DNA from: a virus
Length of the DNA stretch: 64,000 nucleotides
Reading direction: 5' to 3' (one strand)
Virus record (IMG/VR): IMGVR_UViG_3300010158_000045
Span: 1 to 64,000 of that record
The notes below the pieces were generated by a model, which made no database searches, was not told the origin of the DNA, and saw nothing but the letters and a program-made list of their open reading frames with translations. Shown piece after piece: positions 42,976 to 50,435 of this stretch; the stretch's first letter is position 1, and the number at the start of each line of letters is the position of its first letter. The position numbers and the translations under genes were made by a program.

Positions 42976-43438
42976 TTGCCAACACCGTTTTCATTTCTAG
43001 CTTATCCATAAAAGGACCCTGGTATGGGTAACGTTCTATAGTAATTGCTTTAGGACAGAAACTCTTAACCCAGCCTTTGTTGAATTTAATAATGTAATAG
43101 CCGGCGCAGTATAGACTTTTACTCTGTGCGCTTTTAGTAAACAACGGCAATTTACGTCTAACATCGTACATGCTGTTATACGGAGCACACATGGTTGGAA
43201 AACCGTGACATTCATGTATCTCTGGTTGTGTAACTTTTACTTTAACGCTATTTAAAAAGAAATCTTCTCCAAATTGTTTGGTTAGGTCTTGTTTCTTATT
43301 AAACATAACTTCACCGTTAGTACTTGATAGTACAAACTTGTTGTTTTCTTTTTTGTGTAGTGTTGCAATCTTAGTTCCGTCTTGTTCAACAATCCAGAAT
43401 TTGCCATCTACAATTGGCTTTGCGTGTATGTCTGTCAT
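42959..43438 (-). CDS. Conserved phage protein of unknown function (159 aa)
   Basis: 159 residues beginning MTDIHAKPIVDGKFWIVEQDGTKIATL. It contains CHGFPTMCAPYNSMYDVRRKLPLFTKSAQSKSLYCAGYYIIKFN, a cysteine-containing block conserved among T4-like aquatic phage proteins. The five cysteines could bind metal, but no canonical zinc motif is clear. It lies 2 bp downstream of the Bax-inhibitor-like gene and overlaps the next gene by 17 bp. Confidence 0.65.
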   Translation of the reverse strand: MTDIHAKPIVDGKFWIVEQDGTKIATLHKKENNKFVLSSTNGEVMFNKKQDLTKQFGEDFFLNSVKVKVTQPEIHECHGFPTMCAPYNSMYDVRRKLPLFTKSAQSKSLYCAGYYIIKFNKGWVKSFCPKAITIERYPYQGPFMDKLEMKTVLANAKSN

Positions 43439-43440
43439 AA

Positions 43441-44136
43441 TTATTTCCTATCTCCAAACAGTTGTAACAAGTTGATAAACAAATTAATAAAGTCCATATA
43501 CAGAGTTAATGCACCGGTAACTTCTGCGGCAGGTGATGTGTCTACACTTAGTTCTTCACGTATCTTTTGTGTATCGTAAGCGGTTAGCCCCAAAAAGATA
43601 ATAATAGCTAATGCTGAAATGACAGTTTGCATTACAGTCGATCCAATAAAGATATTGACAATACTGGCAATTACAATAGCAACCAATCCAACAAACATAA
43701 ATTTGCCAAGGCTATCTAAACTACGTCTAGTAAAATATCCATAACCACTCATGACACCAAACAAAATGGCCGCACCCATAAACGCACTTACAATTGATCC
43801 CATAGTAAATATGGCAAAGATTGTGGCAAAACTCAAACCCATAAGTGCCGCAAATCCATGCAAACATAGTTGAGCAACTTCTTTGCTAGGATTATTACCT
43901 AACACCATAGCAACACCAAAGATTGCAACAAGCGGAGCAAAGATTACAATCCACTTTAATACACCTGTAAAAAAGAATTGTAGTAATTCTGGGCTAGTGC
44001 CAACAAAATAACTAACAATCATAGATACAACAACTGCTAGGCTCATGTGTCCATAAACACGCCCCATTGCACTATTAATTTCTTCTGCTGATCGGTAATT
44101 TAAAATACCGTTATTTGTATAATTTGCACCAAACAT
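43441..44136 (-). CDS. Bax inhibitor-1 (BI-1/YccA-type) family membrane protein
   Basis: 231 residues from the ATG at 44136, which follows the RNase H stop; a longer frame would start inside that gene. About seven hydrophobic segments are visible (for example HMSLAVVVSMIVSYFVG, WIVIFAPLVAIFGVAMVLG, FMFVGLVAIVIASIVNIFIG). The C-terminal LTAYDTQKIREE near residue 193 is the BI-1 family signature (AYDTQ.I). Bacterial relatives include YccA, a substrate and modulator of the FtsH protease, and YbhL. It probably sits in the host inner membrane. Its place among replication genes suggests early or middle expression. Confidence 0.88.
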   Translation of the reverse strand: MFGANYTNNGILNYRSAEEINSAMGRVYGHMSLAVVVSMIVSYFVGTSPELLQFFFTGVLKWIVIFAPLVAIFGVAMVLGNNPSKEVAQLCLHGFAALMGLSFATIFAIFTMGSIVSAFMGAAILFGVMSGYGYFTRRSLDSLGKFMFVGLVAIVIASIVNIFIGSTVMQTVISALAIIIFLGLTAYDTQKIREELSVDTSPAAEVTGALTLYMDFINLFINLLQLFGDRK

Positions 44137-44137
44137 T

Positions 44138-45124
44138 TTAGTTCTCCTTGTACTTGGCTTGGAACGGTTCAGCATACGTTTGTATGTTGTCTGCAATTTT
44201 CTTCATGTCCCATGCATTGCAGAATTTAAGCATACGAATACCTACTTGGCTAACATCTTTAGGTACTGCGTTAACTTTAATGGTTTCTTTAATCTCTTCT
44301 TTAATATCATCAGGCTGTGCTGTTAAATCACACAACTGTACATTGCGCTGATAGTCTTCTAAGACACGGTGCTCTTCGCCATTGTGGTCAACCCATCTCT
44401 GTAACATGAGATTGTTCCACGCATATCCGCGGCTTTTACGATCTTCGAACGCTTCAGTAAGACCAACTTTGTTTTTAGAACCTTTAGTACGCACACCTGG
44501 ATATGCCGAGAAGACATTATCACTGGTATCACCACGCATACATTTCTCAAACAGCATCCATTCTGGGTCTTGTGCTGGCTTTGGCTCGCCTGTTTTTTTG
44601 TCTTTAACGGGCTTACCTTTTGCATCAAAGATTCCTTTATGTGTAATATGTAAATCACCTACACCGTTATATTGACTAACTGTGGGGCTTACAAGTTGTG
44701 CAAAATCTCCATCTGTCGAGATAATAACGTGTTTAGAATCTGGATGTGCTTGGATCCAGCCGGCAATTAAATCATCAGCTTCTAGATTAGGGTGTTGCAT
44801 TACAGTGGCATTAGTTTTTTCTGTAACGAATTTTTTAAATTCGTCAAAGGCTTCCCAGAACAACTTGTCTTCTTCTTGTTCTTTTACAGTCATTGCCGCA
44901 CGAGTTTCCTGTCTGTTAGCTTTATAAGGTTTATAATAGTCCTTACGCCAGCTTCGACCTTCGAGACAGAACACCACATGACTACCGCCAAAATCTTGCC
45001 ATGCTTTCTTGATACTGTTAAGGGTGATATGAAATGCCATGCCAAGTTTAATATCGGCACTGCCTTGAACTACATGCCTTGCACGGAAAAAAGTGTTAGC
45101 AGTATCAACTATAATATGTGTCAT
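44138..45124 (-). CDS. rnh: RNase H / 5'-3' exonuclease (T4 Rnh-type, FEN family)
   Basis: 328 residues, close to T4 RNase H (305). It has an N-terminal aspartate (HIIVDTANTFFRARH, Asp7), VVFCLEGRSWRKDYYKPYKANR, LEADDLIAGW (near 115), ISTDGDFAQL (near 135) and CMRGDTSDNVFSAYPGV (near 200), which together supply the acidic metal-binding residues of the FEN family. The enzyme removes RNA primers from lagging-strand fragments. It overlaps the upstream gene by 4 bp and precedes the BI-1 gene by 1 bp. Confidence 0.92.
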   Translation of the reverse strand: MTHIIVDTANTFFRARHVVQGSADIKLGMAFHITLNSIKKAWQDFGGSHVVFCLEGRSWRKDYYKPYKANRQETRAAMTVKEQEEDKLFWEAFDEFKKFVTEKTNATVMQHPNLEADDLIAGWIQAHPDSKHVIISTDGDFAQLVSPTVSQYNGVGDLHITHKGIFDAKGKPVKDKKTGEPKPAQDPEWMLFEKCMRGDTSDNVFSAYPGVRTKGSKNKVGLTEAFEDRKSRGYAWNNLMLQRWVDHNGEEHRVLEDYQRNVQLCDLTAQPDDIKEEIKETIKVNAVPKDVSQVGIRMLKFCNAWDMKKIADNIQTYAEPFQAKYKEN

Positions 45125-45555
45125 TTAACTTCGGCTTTGCCGTTACCTAATTTACTTACATTAATAAAACCAGCACTTGTCCTTGCTGGGTCTTGTCCTG
45201 CCTCGGCTAACATATTTGATGCTAAATCTCTGAACCAGCGATCTACAATCTCTTCGTCAGGGTCACCATCAAATCCATAACCAGCTTGTTTCAATTGTAC
45301 TATAAAAAGCTCGTTCCAGTCAAGCTCAAAAAATCCATTACGCACATTATCTTTGTTAACGTGTGTATCCAAAACTGCTACAAACGGTTCTCCTCGAGCA
45401 GTAGCTCGATCTTTTGGATCCATTTTGGCCTGCTCTTCTGCCTGTTGAGCTAGTACAGTTTCGGCAACTGCCTTATCTCTAACTATTTGAAGAGCATCTT
45501 TTTCGGCTTGCAGTTTGTCAATGCCAAGCCATTTTTTAAATAAATTTTTAATCAT
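45121..45555 (-). CDS. Conserved phage protein of unknown function (144 aa)
   Basis: The preferred start is the ATG at 45555 because AGGAAAG precedes it; an in-frame GTG at 45576 has no such site. The N-terminal half is a charged helix (AEKDALQIVRDKAVAETVLAQQAEEQA), followed by GEPFVAVLDTHVNKDNVRNGFFELDWNELFIVQLKQAGY and EEIVDRWFRDLASNMLAEAGQD. This arrangement recurs in aquatic T4-like phages with no known function. The ribosome-binding site lies inside the 47 aa gene that overlaps it. Confidence 0.7.
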   Translation of the reverse strand: MIKNLFKKWLGIDKLQAEKDALQIVRDKAVAETVLAQQAEEQAKMDPKDRATARGEPFVAVLDTHVNKDNVRNGFFELDWNELFIVQLKQAGYGFDGDPDEEIVDRWFRDLASNMLAEAGQDPARTSAGFINVSKLGNGKAEVK

Positions 45556-45691
45556 CTTTCTTTCCTGTACAATCACACTCTCTGCCTTGTCTGCAATTAC
45601 CAGTACAAGCCGAATTATTGTCAGGAGTCATAATCATTATAACTCCTACTAATACTGCTACCATAAGTAATGCTATTAACATGGTTAACAT
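45548..45691 (-). CDS. Tiny membrane peptide with CxxxCxQGRxCxC motif (47 aa)
   Basis: A 47-residue frame beginning directly after the queE stop codon and ending inside the start of the next gene. Residues 1-21 are strongly hydrophobic (one membrane helix), followed by a hydrophilic tail CTGNCRQGRECDCTGKKDD with four Cys. The Cx3CxQGRxCxC spacing recurs in many small phage peptides, which supports a real gene despite the length. It probably sits in the inner membrane with the Cys-rich tail on one face; disulfide or metal binding is possible. Function is unknown. Confidence 0.7.
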   Translation of the reverse strand: MLTMLIALLMVAVLVGVIMIMTPDNNSACTGNCRQGRECDCTGKKDD

Positions 45692-46543
45692 TTAGGTACC
45701 CCATTCGTTTTTAAAGAGTGGCACTTGTAAACGATCGCTATAACGCCAACCACGTTTCATGGCCGCCAATGCTACATTCTTAGCGTTCAATGTATAAACG
45801 CTTTCAACACCGCCAACTGGCATCAAATATACATGGCCTTTAAATCCTGCAGAACGAAATGCGCCTACTGCACATTCTGCATCTGCAATATCTTGTTCTG
45901 TTGCTACAACAAATTTAAGATATGCGGTTCCTACTTCTTCATACTCACAAACAATTTCAGGACAAATAGCTTCTTCCCACTTTTCGCCGCTTGCTGGAAG
46001 TTTAGCACTTACGCTAAATGTAATCTCACGTTTATGTCTTGGAAGACCGTTCCATACGCTTAGATAATGCTTAAATTCTTGTGTAAGTTTTTGAGTGCCA
46101 TTTGTTTCAAATGTAATTTCTTTTAAGCCTTTCATCTTAGGGTTGTCTAACAAATCTGGATAGGCACGTTGCCAACCAAGCAACGGTTCACCACCTGTGA
46201 TGACAAGATGTTCATCTACCCATGTGCCATGGGGAATAATTTCACAAATACGATCTGCAATAGCGTCTGTAGTTAGCATTGGACTTAGATCTTTAAAACG
46301 TGGATCCCAACTAGCATAGCTATCGCACCCTGTGCTTACTAATGGCAAATCTTCATATTTGTTAAACATATGAACAACTTCGGCAATATCTTCTGCTTCC
46401 GTGCTTAGTTCACCACGAGGCATACCAAATCCTGCACATTTAAAGTTACAACCAAATGTACGTAAGAAAACAGACGGTACACCCATGTAACGTCCTTCAC
46501 CTTGTATACTATAGAATAATTCTGCTATCTTAATCTTACTCAT
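45692..46543 (-). CDS. queE: QueE-like radical SAM enzyme (7-carboxy-7-deazaguanine synthase)
   Basis: About 283 residues from ATG 46543. The N-terminus IAELFYSIQGEGRYMGVPSVFLRTFGCNFKC is classical QueE. LVITGGEPLLGW (about 110) is the radical SAM GGEP motif. QueE converts carboxytetrahydropterin to CDG in the 7-deazaguanine pathway. The usual CxxxCxxC cluster is altered: two Cys lie in CNFKC and the third position is Phe (CAGFGM); a Cys 37 residues on (TGCDSYASW) may supply the third ligand. The gene follows folE and two small genes, and precedes the tiny membrane peptide. Substrate and cluster assignment need biochemical confirmation. Confidence 0.88.
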   Translation of the reverse strand: MSKIKIAELFYSIQGEGRYMGVPSVFLRTFGCNFKCAGFGMPRGELSTEAEDIAEVVHMFNKYEDLPLVSTGCDSYASWDPRFKDLSPMLTTDAIADRICEIIPHGTWVDEHLVITGGEPLLGWQRAYPDLLDNPKMKGLKEITFETNGTQKLTQEFKHYLSVWNGLPRHKREITFSVSAKLPASGEKWEEAICPEIVCEYEEVGTAYLKFVVATEQDIADAECAVGAFRSAGFKGHVYLMPVGGVESVYTLNAKNVALAAMKRGWRYSDRLQVPLFKNEWGT

Positions 46544-46766
46544 TATCATCTCTTTCTAAAAACTGTGATACTTGATGCTCTGCGTCTTGAATACTTTCAG
46601 CCCAAACTGTAAATGTAGCAATGCCTTTACTAGCACTAATATCAAACGGAACAGTACCTTGAGGCAACCAGTTATCACCTACTTCACGTTTAATCTCAAA
46701 CTTATTTAGGTCTGTAGTTTTCATACGATAAATTAATTCGTCAGTTAGTTGTTTTGCTGTTTCCAT
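46536..46766 (-). CDS. Conserved small phage protein (76 aa)
   Basis: 76 residues: a helix (METAKQLTDELIYRMKTTDL) and then a beta-rich half ending in an acidic tail (QFLERDDNE). It overlaps both neighbours (queE and the 118 aa gene), as expected in an operon. I recognise no family. Its position between folE and queE makes it a candidate accessory to the deazaguanine genes, but no motif supports that. Confidence 0.55.
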   Translation of the reverse strand: METAKQLTDELIYRMKTTDLNKFEIKREVGDNWLPQGTVPFDISASKGIATFTVWAESIQDAEHQVSQFLERDDNE

Positions 46767-47097
46767 TTTCTTCCCTAAATTTATCCGAATCTTCTACAGC
46801 ATTCAATAACACGTGGGCATAGTTGAAAGCCTGTTGGCGTGTTAAATGAACAGTGGATTCTGTGTCAACATATCCTTTGGTAATTAAGGTCCAAATATGA
46901 TACCATCGTGTTTTACTCCACCAGTTTGTTTTGCCTGTAGTATAGACTGTTACAACAACATCGCTCGCATCTGTTTCAACCCACACATTATGATTGTGAT
47001 CTTCATCTCCACAATTACAGGCAATTCGATAAACTCGACTATCGCCCCAGTCGTTTGTTTTCATAATGCCTTCGGCAGGTATTTGTATTACTCTCAT
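46741..47097 (-). CDS. Conserved phage protein of unknown function (118 aa)
   Basis: 118 residues. YRIACNCGDEDHNHNVWVETDASDVVVTVYTTG is a beta-rich block with a CxC and two His that could bind metal, followed by WWSKTRWYHIWTLITKGYVDTESTVHLTRQQAFNYAHVL. The pattern is known from other aquatic phages but is uncharacterised. The start overlaps the folE stop by 4 bp, so it is translationally coupled to folE. Confidence 0.62.
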   Translation of the reverse strand: MRVIQIPAEGIMKTNDWGDSRVYRIACNCGDEDHNHNVWVETDASDVVVTVYTTGKTNWWSKTRWYHIWTLITKGYVDTESTVHLTRQQAFNYAHVLLNAVEDSDKFREENGNSKTTN

Positions 47098-47858
47098 TTT
47101 GAAGCATACTCCTGTTGCATTTTAATGTTGTCAAAGAATTCTTTCTTTGTGCCATGATCGTCTTTGAACGCACCTTTAAGTACAGTAGTCTGCGTTAAAC
47201 TACTCTTGGCCATAATGCCACGATTCTCACAACATCCATGTACTGCTTGTACATACACACCTAAGTCTCTTGCACCTGTTGCTTTTTGGATTTCGCGGGC
47301 AATGTCGTTACACAATTCTTCTTGTAGTGTTCCTCTGCGAGCACACCACTGGGCAATACGTGTATACTTAGATAAGCCAATAAGTTTTTCAGCCGCAATA
47401 ATACCAATGTAAGCAACACCAACAACGGGCTGATGATGATGACTGCACATAGAACGAAGCTCACTACGTACAACCAACATGCCTTCATAACGGTCTGCTG
47501 AATCGTTTGGAAACGCTGTTGCGTCTGGTGCTGGATCATATCTACCTTCCATGATTTCATTAAAGTACATTTTAGCAAGACGCTTTGCAGTGCCCTTACT
47601 ATTAGGATCATTTTCTCTGTCAATAAGCAATGCATCTAAAACTTTTTCAAATGCTTCTGTAGCTTCTTTGATTAAAATGTCCTTGGCACCTTCATGCAAG
47701 TATTCGCTAATATTGTCGCCTGCCCAGAATCTTTTGCCATCACGTTTCATTTTAAAACGGATGTTATCTCCTAAGTATGCTTCTTTATAGTTTTTGTCGT
47801 CATCGCCTTGTTGTTCAGCGCCTGCAAGAATGTTGTTGTGTGTTTGGGATTCAGTCAT
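47094..47858 (-). CDS. folE: GTP cyclohydrolase I FolE
   Basis: 254 residues, slightly longer than E. coli FolE at the N-terminus. Zinc ligands are recognisable: Cys138 and His141 in MCSHHHQP, and Cys209 in HGCCENRG (the family H-x-C-x3-RG pattern). LSKYTRIAQWCARRGTLQEEL is the usual FolE helix. The enzyme makes dihydroneopterin triphosphate, the first step of 7-deazaguanine (queuosine-type) synthesis. It leads an operon from the promoter at 47877-47905 with queE three genes downstream. Confidence 0.94.
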   Translation of the reverse strand: MTESQTHNNILAGAEQQGDDDKNYKEAYLGDNIRFKMKRDGKRFWAGDNISEYLHEGAKDILIKEATEAFEKVLDALLIDRENDPNSKGTAKRLAKMYFNEIMEGRYDPAPDATAFPNDSADRYEGMLVVRSELRSMCSHHHQPVVGVAYIGIIAAEKLIGLSKYTRIAQWCARRGTLQEELCNDIAREIQKATGARDLGVYVQAVHGCCENRGIMAKSSLTQTTVLKGAFKDDHGTKKEFFDNIKMQQEYASK

Positions 47859-47876
47859 TATTACTCCTATGTTTGT

Positions 47877-47905
47877 ATTATATAGGTTTATTTAGGTTTT
47901 TGCAA
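47877..47905 (-). promoter_or_regulatory. Sigma70-type promoter of the folE operon (TTGCAA-N17-TATAAT)
   Basis: On the minus strand TTGCAA lies at 47905-47900 and TATAAT at 47882-47877 with a 17 bp spacer, 18 bp before the folE ATG region. The 13 bp AAACCTATATAAT is identical to the clamp promoter's core at 58127-58139. Confidence 0.72.
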
Positions 47906-47917
47906 GATATTTTATAC

Positions 47918-48130
47918 TCAAAGTTTGTCGCTTAACAAAATTTTGCATAATTGATAATCTTTTTTTGATTTAAAACGGAATAGCATACAATCATCATAGG
48001 GATGACTGGTAAAACGATCACCAGGTAATCCAAATATTTCCACGACATCCGCACACACTTCATTCCACCAATACTTGTCTTGGTTTGCCCAGTTTAATCT
48101 AATTTCGTAAACTGAATCAACTGTTTCCAC
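47918..48130 (-). CDS. Conserved small phage protein, GTG start (70 aa)
   Basis: 70 residues from a GTG at 48130 overlapping the end of the previous gene. DKYWWNEVCADVVEIFGLPGDRFTSHPYDDCMLFRFKSKKDYQLCKILL matches a family of small phage proteins with a W-W-N...FGLPGDRFT core. No enzyme motif is visible. It ends the operon driven by the clamp promoter; the folE promoter begins 13 bp beyond. Confidence 0.65.
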   Translation of the reverse strand: METVDSVYEIRLNWANQDKYWWNEVCADVVEIFGLPGDRFTSHPYDDCMLFRFKSKKDYQLCKILLSDKL

Positions 48131-48284
48131 GTTGTTCGGCTTCTTTAAGTTGATCTTCTAAATATTCTAAATATTGACCTAATATTCCGGCTTGTTTAGG
48201 ATTTCCATCGGCATTTAATCTAGCTATATCTTGATTAGCTTGATCAATTTTATCTTTGAGTTCTGGTACAGTTAGGTCTCTCAT
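48117..48284 (-). CDS. Small helical protein (55 aa)
   Basis: A 55-residue frame starting ATG at 48284 (ATGA overlap with the upstream membrane gene) and ending 48117. It is helical and charged: VPELKDKIDQANQDIARLNADGNPKQAGILGQYLEYLEDQLKEA, a likely two-helix hairpin or coiled coil. Overlaps at both ends fit an operonic gene. Function is unknown. Confidence 0.6.
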   Translation of the reverse strand: MRDLTVPELKDKIDQANQDIARLNADGNPKQAGILGQYLEYLEDQLKEAEQRGNS

Positions 48285-48484
48285 TTACCAGTTCCAAATT
48301 TGATTAAAGAACCGCTGAACAATATATTAAATGCCGCCCACGTTTCCCAAGTTAATGATATTTTCAGTGCTGGAAATAAAGTATTCAAAGCCCAAATTCC
48401 CAAAATAGGACCAAGTGCAATAGCAATTACAATAAATGCTATTCCGAAACTAAGTTTAAGTAAACTTCCTGTTAATGTACTCAT
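48281..48484 (-). CDS. Small membrane protein with two hydrophobic segments (67 aa)
   Basis: 67 residues from the ATG at 48484, which overlaps the phosphoribosyltransferase stop (ATGA); a longer frame upstream would lie inside that gene. Two hydrophobic stretches are seen, residues about 12-38 (SFGIAFIVIAIALGPILGIWAL) and about 50-62. It resembles a holin-like or small inner-membrane protein in length, but no holin family was recognised. It is coupled to the upstream gene. Confidence 0.6.
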   Translation of the reverse strand: MSTLTGSLLKLSFGIAFIVIAIALGPILGIWALNTLFPALKISLTWETWAAFNILFSGSLIKFGTGK

Positions 48485-48969
48485 AGCCAAAATTCCTCCC
48501 AAGGATAAACTAGCCAACAATCTTCTTCTGCCTTGTTGACTTCCCATACAGAGTAATCAACAATTTCTTTACTAGCTAGATTATTAGTTAGCGTAGCAAA
48601 ACGAACGGTGTTATGAAATGTAGTATCCCAGCGAATTGCACTGGGCAATGCACTTGACTGCCAATCTTTTTTAATCCAAGCAATAGTAGTGCCTTGATCG
48701 TTAATATCGTCTACTACCAGTATGTTTTTTCCGTCGTATGCATCTTCGGCCATGCCGCAATTACTAACGGTAGATCCACCATCACGTAAACTAATATCTA
48801 CAGTTTGCATTGGTACTTGCATGTAGTGACTTAGCATGGTTGCAGGAATAAGACCTCCACGCCCGATGCCTACAATATAGTCAGGACGCCAATTGCTAGA
48901 ACTAATTTGCCTAGCAATATCCAAACAAGCACCTTCTACTTGAGACCAAGTATAATAGATCTTTTTCAT
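48481..48969 (-). CDS. Phosphoribosyltransferase (type I, XGPRT-like)
   Basis: 162 residues. The PRPP-binding loop is ILVVDDINDQGTT at 83-95, with a GIGRGGLIPATMLSHYM segment (34-50) that is the usual pyrophosphate loop. The size and these motifs match the hypoxanthine/xanthine-guanine PRTases, which make a nucleotide from a free base and PRPP. Near FolE and DpdA a purine or deazapurine base is a reasonable substrate, but this is inference. It is preceded by AAA-rich sequence and an ATGA overlap with the upstream gene. Confidence 0.8.
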   Translation of the reverse strand: MKKIYYTWSQVEGACLDIARQISSSNWRPDYIVGIGRGGLIPATMLSHYMQVPMQTVDISLRDGGSTVSNCGMAEDAYDGKNILVVDDINDQGTTIAWIKKDWQSSALPSAIRWDTTFHNTVRFATLTNNLASKEIVDYSVWEVNKAEEDCWLVYPWEEFWL

Positions 48970-49193
48970 GCTGTTAATGCAGATGCCAATGTTGCCATTT
49001 CTTCTTTAGTCATGAAAAAATTGTATACAGCACTATCAGTAACTTCGCCATCTTTTATTGATTGTTGTTCTAAATCAACACTAAACAACCCTTTTGGTCT
49101 AAGTACTTCGTGCTTTTTTAATACAAGGCGAAAACCCTCGTGATCTTTAATAACTGTTTCAGTATAGGTATCTCTAATTGACTCATGCAACAT
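48966..49193 (-). CDS. Conserved small phage protein (75 aa)
   Basis: The chosen start is the second of two tandem ATG codons, at 49193, preceded by AGGAG at about 7 bp; the longer frame begins inside the upstream gene. The product is helical then beta: ETVIKDHEGFRLVLKKHEVLRPKGLFSVDLEQQS and a final helix MTKEEMATLASALTA. No family was recognised. It overlaps its neighbours by 4-11 bp. Confidence 0.55.
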   Translation of the reverse strand: MLHESIRDTYTETVIKDHEGFRLVLKKHEVLRPKGLFSVDLEQQSIKDGEVTDSAVYNFFMTKEEMATLASALTA

Positions 49194-49584
49194 CATCTTC
49201 TCCTTTAATTGCTTCAAATGTTCTATATTTGCCCAAAGCCTGAATGTATTCGTCATACAACTTCTTTAGCTTTGGATGCTTCTTTTCAAGTTTAACATCT
49301 CTTTCAGGAATTTGCAAGACCTTTTCGATTGTGTTTAACCGTTCTTCTAAATCGCGCCCGTTGATAACCATGTTACCTTTGACTTCTATTGTAGGAGGAT
49401 TGGTTTGATTAATTTTCAGTGCTTCGTTTGGAACTGCTGTAGCGCCGGTAGTCCATATTGCATTGGTACTAGTACCGGCACCCGATATTAGATACTGTCC
49501 AGAAGTTCCAGTTGTGGTTGTAGGAATGGAAACATACCCTGGTGCCGAAGTTCCGTTAGATTGTGTTGTTATGAAGGCCGGCAT
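49183..49584 (-). CDS. Phage protein with variable N-terminus and conserved helical C-terminal domain (133 aa)
   Basis: 133 residues. Residues 1-60 are Thr/Ser/Gly-rich like fibre or structural sequence (TTTTGTSGQYLISGAG). Residues about 65-133 form a helical domain: IEVKGNMVINGRDLEERLNTIEKVLQIPERD, then KLKKLYDEYIQALGKYRTFE. A similar C-terminal layout occurs in the neighbour at 50019-50435, and such domains recur in T4-like phages. Function is unknown; a small virion or assembly protein is possible. Confidence 0.6.
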   Translation of the reverse strand: MPAFITTQSNGTSAPGYVSIPTTTTGTSGQYLISGAGTSTNAIWTTGATAVPNEALKINQTNPPTIEVKGNMVINGRDLEERLNTIEKVLQIPERDVKLEKKHPKLKKLYDEYIQALGKYRTFEAIKGEDDVA

Positions 49585-50053
49585 GCTTTCTATCGCTTAA
49601 ATATTTTTCAAAGTGAATCCATTTATCTTTAACAATAAATCCCCACTCGCGTTGACGTTTACCAACAAAGAACAATGTCCAAGGAGTTACACCTTCTTTA
49701 AGTTCAATGCGATGGAACGTATGTGTATTTCCAAAACGGAAACTACCTGGGCCACGCCAGATTCTTACTTCGCAATTCTTTGTACCATCTGGATTAAATT
49801 GTGCGATCCATTCATAGTAACCACCTGCAAGGATAATAGTAAAATAGTTCCAAGGATGATCATGCACATCATCTGGATCTGACTTTAAGAATTTATGTAA
49901 AAATACGTTGTATGGAAATGTCACACGTTCTTTGAACAGAACATAGTAACGCTCTAAGTATGGTTCGTTTTCTGTACGATCCATAATAATACGTTTGCGG
50001 TCATGGCGCTCAAGCCAATTAAGGACGTGGTCTTTGATCTTCTGGAGTATCAT
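49556..50053 (-). CDS. Cupin-type protein (165 aa)
   Basis: 165 residues with a cupin core: DPDDVHDHPWNYFTIILAGGYYEW (His-rich metal motif H-x-H) and a second box GSFRFGNTHTFHRIELKEG. The N-terminal helix LQKIKDHVLNWLERHDRKR is basic. Cupins bind a metal and often act as isomerases, epimerases or dioxygenases; sugar isomerases are one candidate in this glycan-rich neighbourhood. It overlaps the gene on either side. Identity of the reaction is unknown. Confidence 0.72.
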   Translation of the reverse strand: MILQKIKDHVLNWLERHDRKRIIMDRTENEPYLERYYVLFKERVTFPYNVFLHKFLKSDPDDVHDHPWNYFTIILAGGYYEWIAQFNPDGTKNCEVRIWRGPGSFRFGNTHTFHRIELKEGVTPWTLFFVGKRQREWGFIVKDKWIHFEKYLSDRKHAGLHNNTI

Positions 50054-50435
50054 AGTGGTCTTTCACTAATTTGTAAGTTGTTTTAAATTTTTCGTATGCT
50101 ATTTTTAAGCCAGGATATTCTTCGCACATTTTTTCAATTCTGGAAAACTCCGGAAAACAATTAACCCATTCTTCTGGCAAATTAATTCTAAAATTAGATG
50201 TATCAATACTAATGCCGCCAATACCAGTAGACAATGTACTAATTTGCGTAGTAGTCAATGTTGGAATAGTATAACTAGTACCAGAGACATAGCAGTGATT
50301 ATTCAAAGTGATGGTATCACAGGAACTAAAACTATACCCTGGAGAGGTAATTGTTATGGTATCACTACCATGACAACTACTAGCATAATCAGTTGAGCTG
50401 GGCCAACAGGTTGTTTGCGGAGAAGAAGTTGTCAT
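50019..50435 (-). CDS. Phage protein with Thr/Ser-rich N-terminus (138 aa)
   Basis: 138 residues. The N-terminal half is Thr/Ser/Cys-rich (TTSSPQTTCWPSSTDYASSC), probably an extended structural segment. The C-terminal half is a helical domain FPEFSRIEKMCEEYPGLKIAYEKFKTTYKL. Its overall plan parallels the 133 aa neighbour at 49183-49584 but the sequences differ. It overlaps the glycosyltransferase gene by 47 bp. Function is unknown. Confidence 0.55.
   Translation of the reverse strand: MTTSSPQTTCWPSSTDYASSCHGSDTITITSPGYSFSSCDTITLNNHCYVSGTSYTIPTLTTTQISTLSTGIGGISIDTSNFRINLPEEWVNCFPEFSRIEKMCEEYPGLKIAYEKFKTTYKLVKDHYDTPEDQRPRP

Noticed and set aside
43441-44196. A 251 aa form of the BI-1 family protein
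   Set aside because: The extra 20 residues would be coded inside the RNase H gene and are basic and unlike BI-1 proteins; the ATG at 44136 fits the gene junction.
48281-48484. Holin
   Set aside because: Two hydrophobic segments and small size are suggestive, but it is coupled to a phosphoribosyltransferase and no endolysin gene is adjacent, so no holin call was made.
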